Origin: Kineosporia aurantiaca JCM 3230 | GTDB taxonomy: Bacteria; Actinomycetota; Actinomycetes; Actinomycetales; Kineosporiaceae | DNA: 64,000 nucleotides | Assembly: GCA_000719025.1 (NCBI GenBank) | Contig: JODP01000006.1 | Coordinates: 992,001 to 1,056,000 of the forward strand | Direction: 5' to 3' | Shown here: positions 63,498 to 64,000 of the stretch, piece by piece | How positions within the stretch are numbered: the stretch's first letter is position 1 | Layout of the letters: every line of letters begins with the position of its first letter | Translations under genes and position numbers: made by a program | Notes under the pieces: model-generated | The model's input: the letters and a program-made list of their open reading frames with translations, nothing else | What the model was told of the DNA's origin: nothing | Databases searched by the model: none

Positions 63498-64000
63498 TTC
63501 TCCCCGTCGCCCTCAGCGGCCGGGCCGTCGTCCAGCCCGCCCTCGAGCATCCGCTCCAGCTCCGCGTCCATGCTGTCGGCCTGGGTCTCCACCCGGGCGA
63601 AACCCTCCGGGTCGGCGAACGCGGCCTCGTCCGGCGCGATGTCCGGGTGCGCCCAGAGCGCGTCCCGCCCGGTCGCCCCGCGGGCCGCGGTCAGCGCCGA
63701 CCACACGGCCGCCGCCTCCCGCAGCCGCCGGGGCCGCAGCTCCAGCCCGACCAGCGAGGCGAAGGTGTGCTCGGCCGGCCCACCCGCGGCCCGGCGCCGG
63801 CGGATCGTCTCCTGCAGCGCCGAGGCGTGCGGCAGCGAGTGCCGGGCGGCCTCGTCCACCACCGTGTCGACCCAGCCCTCGACCAGGGCCAGCGCGGTCT
63901 CCAGCCGGTCCAGCGCGGCCTGCTGCTGCGGGGTGCGCTCCGGCTCGAAGATGTCCGAGGCCAGGGCCGCCTGCATGGCCTGCGGGTCGGTCGGGTCGAT
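63494..64000 (-). CDS. Zinc-dependent metalloprotease C-terminal part (gene truncated by window)
   Basis: The open frame reaches the window edge (first visible residues IDPTDPQAMQAALASDIF), so the start and the HExxH motif lie outside. The visible 168 residues match the C-terminal part of actinobacterial COG5282 proteins: LALVEGWVDTVVDEAAR, GLELRPRRLREAAAVW and an acidic tail. The family is a predicted zinc protease encoded near the ThiF-like gene in mycobacteria. It is the upstream partner of the NUDIX gene. Confidence 0.8.
   Translation of the reverse strand: MDPTDPQAMQAALASDIFEPERTPQQQAALDRLETALALVEGWVDTVVDEAARHSLPHASALQETIRRRRAAGGPAEHTFASLVGLELRPRRLREAAAVWSALTAARGATGRDALWAHPDIAPDEAAFADPEGFARVETQADSMDAELERMLEGGLDDGPAAEGDGEK

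Overview
The window is high-GC actinomycete chromosome: GTG starts are common, several genes appear leaderless, many neighbours overlap by 4 bp, and it carries Actinobacteria-specific families (WhiB7, mycoredoxin, UvrD2 with zinc cysteines, acyl-CoA carboxylase epsilon, the cysteine-less LpdA). Gene content and order resemble two mycobacterial blocks. One is purE-purK-GtrA-PH protein-birA-accD-accE-maf-accA-lpdA-PNP-pmmB-add-deoA-cdd; the other is nudC-mrx-uvrD2-whiB7-ABC1 kinase-ThiF-like-metalloprotease. The genus cannot be fixed from the sequence alone.

Region 1 (1-5.6 kb): nucleoside uptake and salvage. A BMP-type binding lipoprotein, an ABC ATPase, two permeases and cytidine deaminase are in order. 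Region 2 (5.6-12.4 kb): an insertion-sequence graveyard separates cdd from deoA. It holds decayed ISAs1, IS256, IS30 and IS66 pieces, an IS5-like transposase, one structurally intact IS3 element with inverted repeats and a 3-bp target duplication, and a small secreted-protein gene. Region 3 (12.4-20.8 kb): deoA, an unusual 22-bp-period array of TGATCATG repeats, a broken GH65 phosphorylase gene with its intact beta-phosphoglucomutase partner, the LigC/LigD-polymerase end-joining pair, and a probable toxin/immunity pair.

Region 4 (20.8-31.2 kb): add, a beta-solenoid/TPR protein, phosphomannomutase, purine nucleoside phosphorylase, gamma-glutamylcyclotransferase-like protein, lpdA, acyl-CoA carboxylase alpha chain and thioredoxin. 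Region 5 (31.2-45.1 kb): an EEP-like membrane protein with lost catalytic residues, a GGDEF/EAL protein, maf, accE, accD, birA, a PH-domain membrane protein coupled to a class III cyclase, gtrA, purK-purE and an LCP ligase. Region 6 (45.1-64 kb): CoA-binding protein, galE, an EEP hydrolase, an APH-like kinase, nudC, a uridine-kinase-like gene without a normal start codon, mycoredoxin, uvrD2, an FtsK-like ATPase with a membrane partner, the whiB7 attenuator region and whiB7, ABC1 kinase, a ThiF-like protein, small zinc-ribbon proteins, two metalloproteases (the last cut by the window end) and a NUDIX hydrolase.

Together the salvage genes import nucleosides and deaminate or phosphorolyse them. 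The acyl-CoA carboxylase alpha, beta and epsilon chains plus the biotin ligase form one functional set. The most notable non-routine items are the whiB7 leader/attenuator, the 22-bp palindromic array, the toxin/immunity pair, the FtsK two-gene unit and the rearranged GH65 locus. No tRNA, rRNA or CRISPR array was seen.
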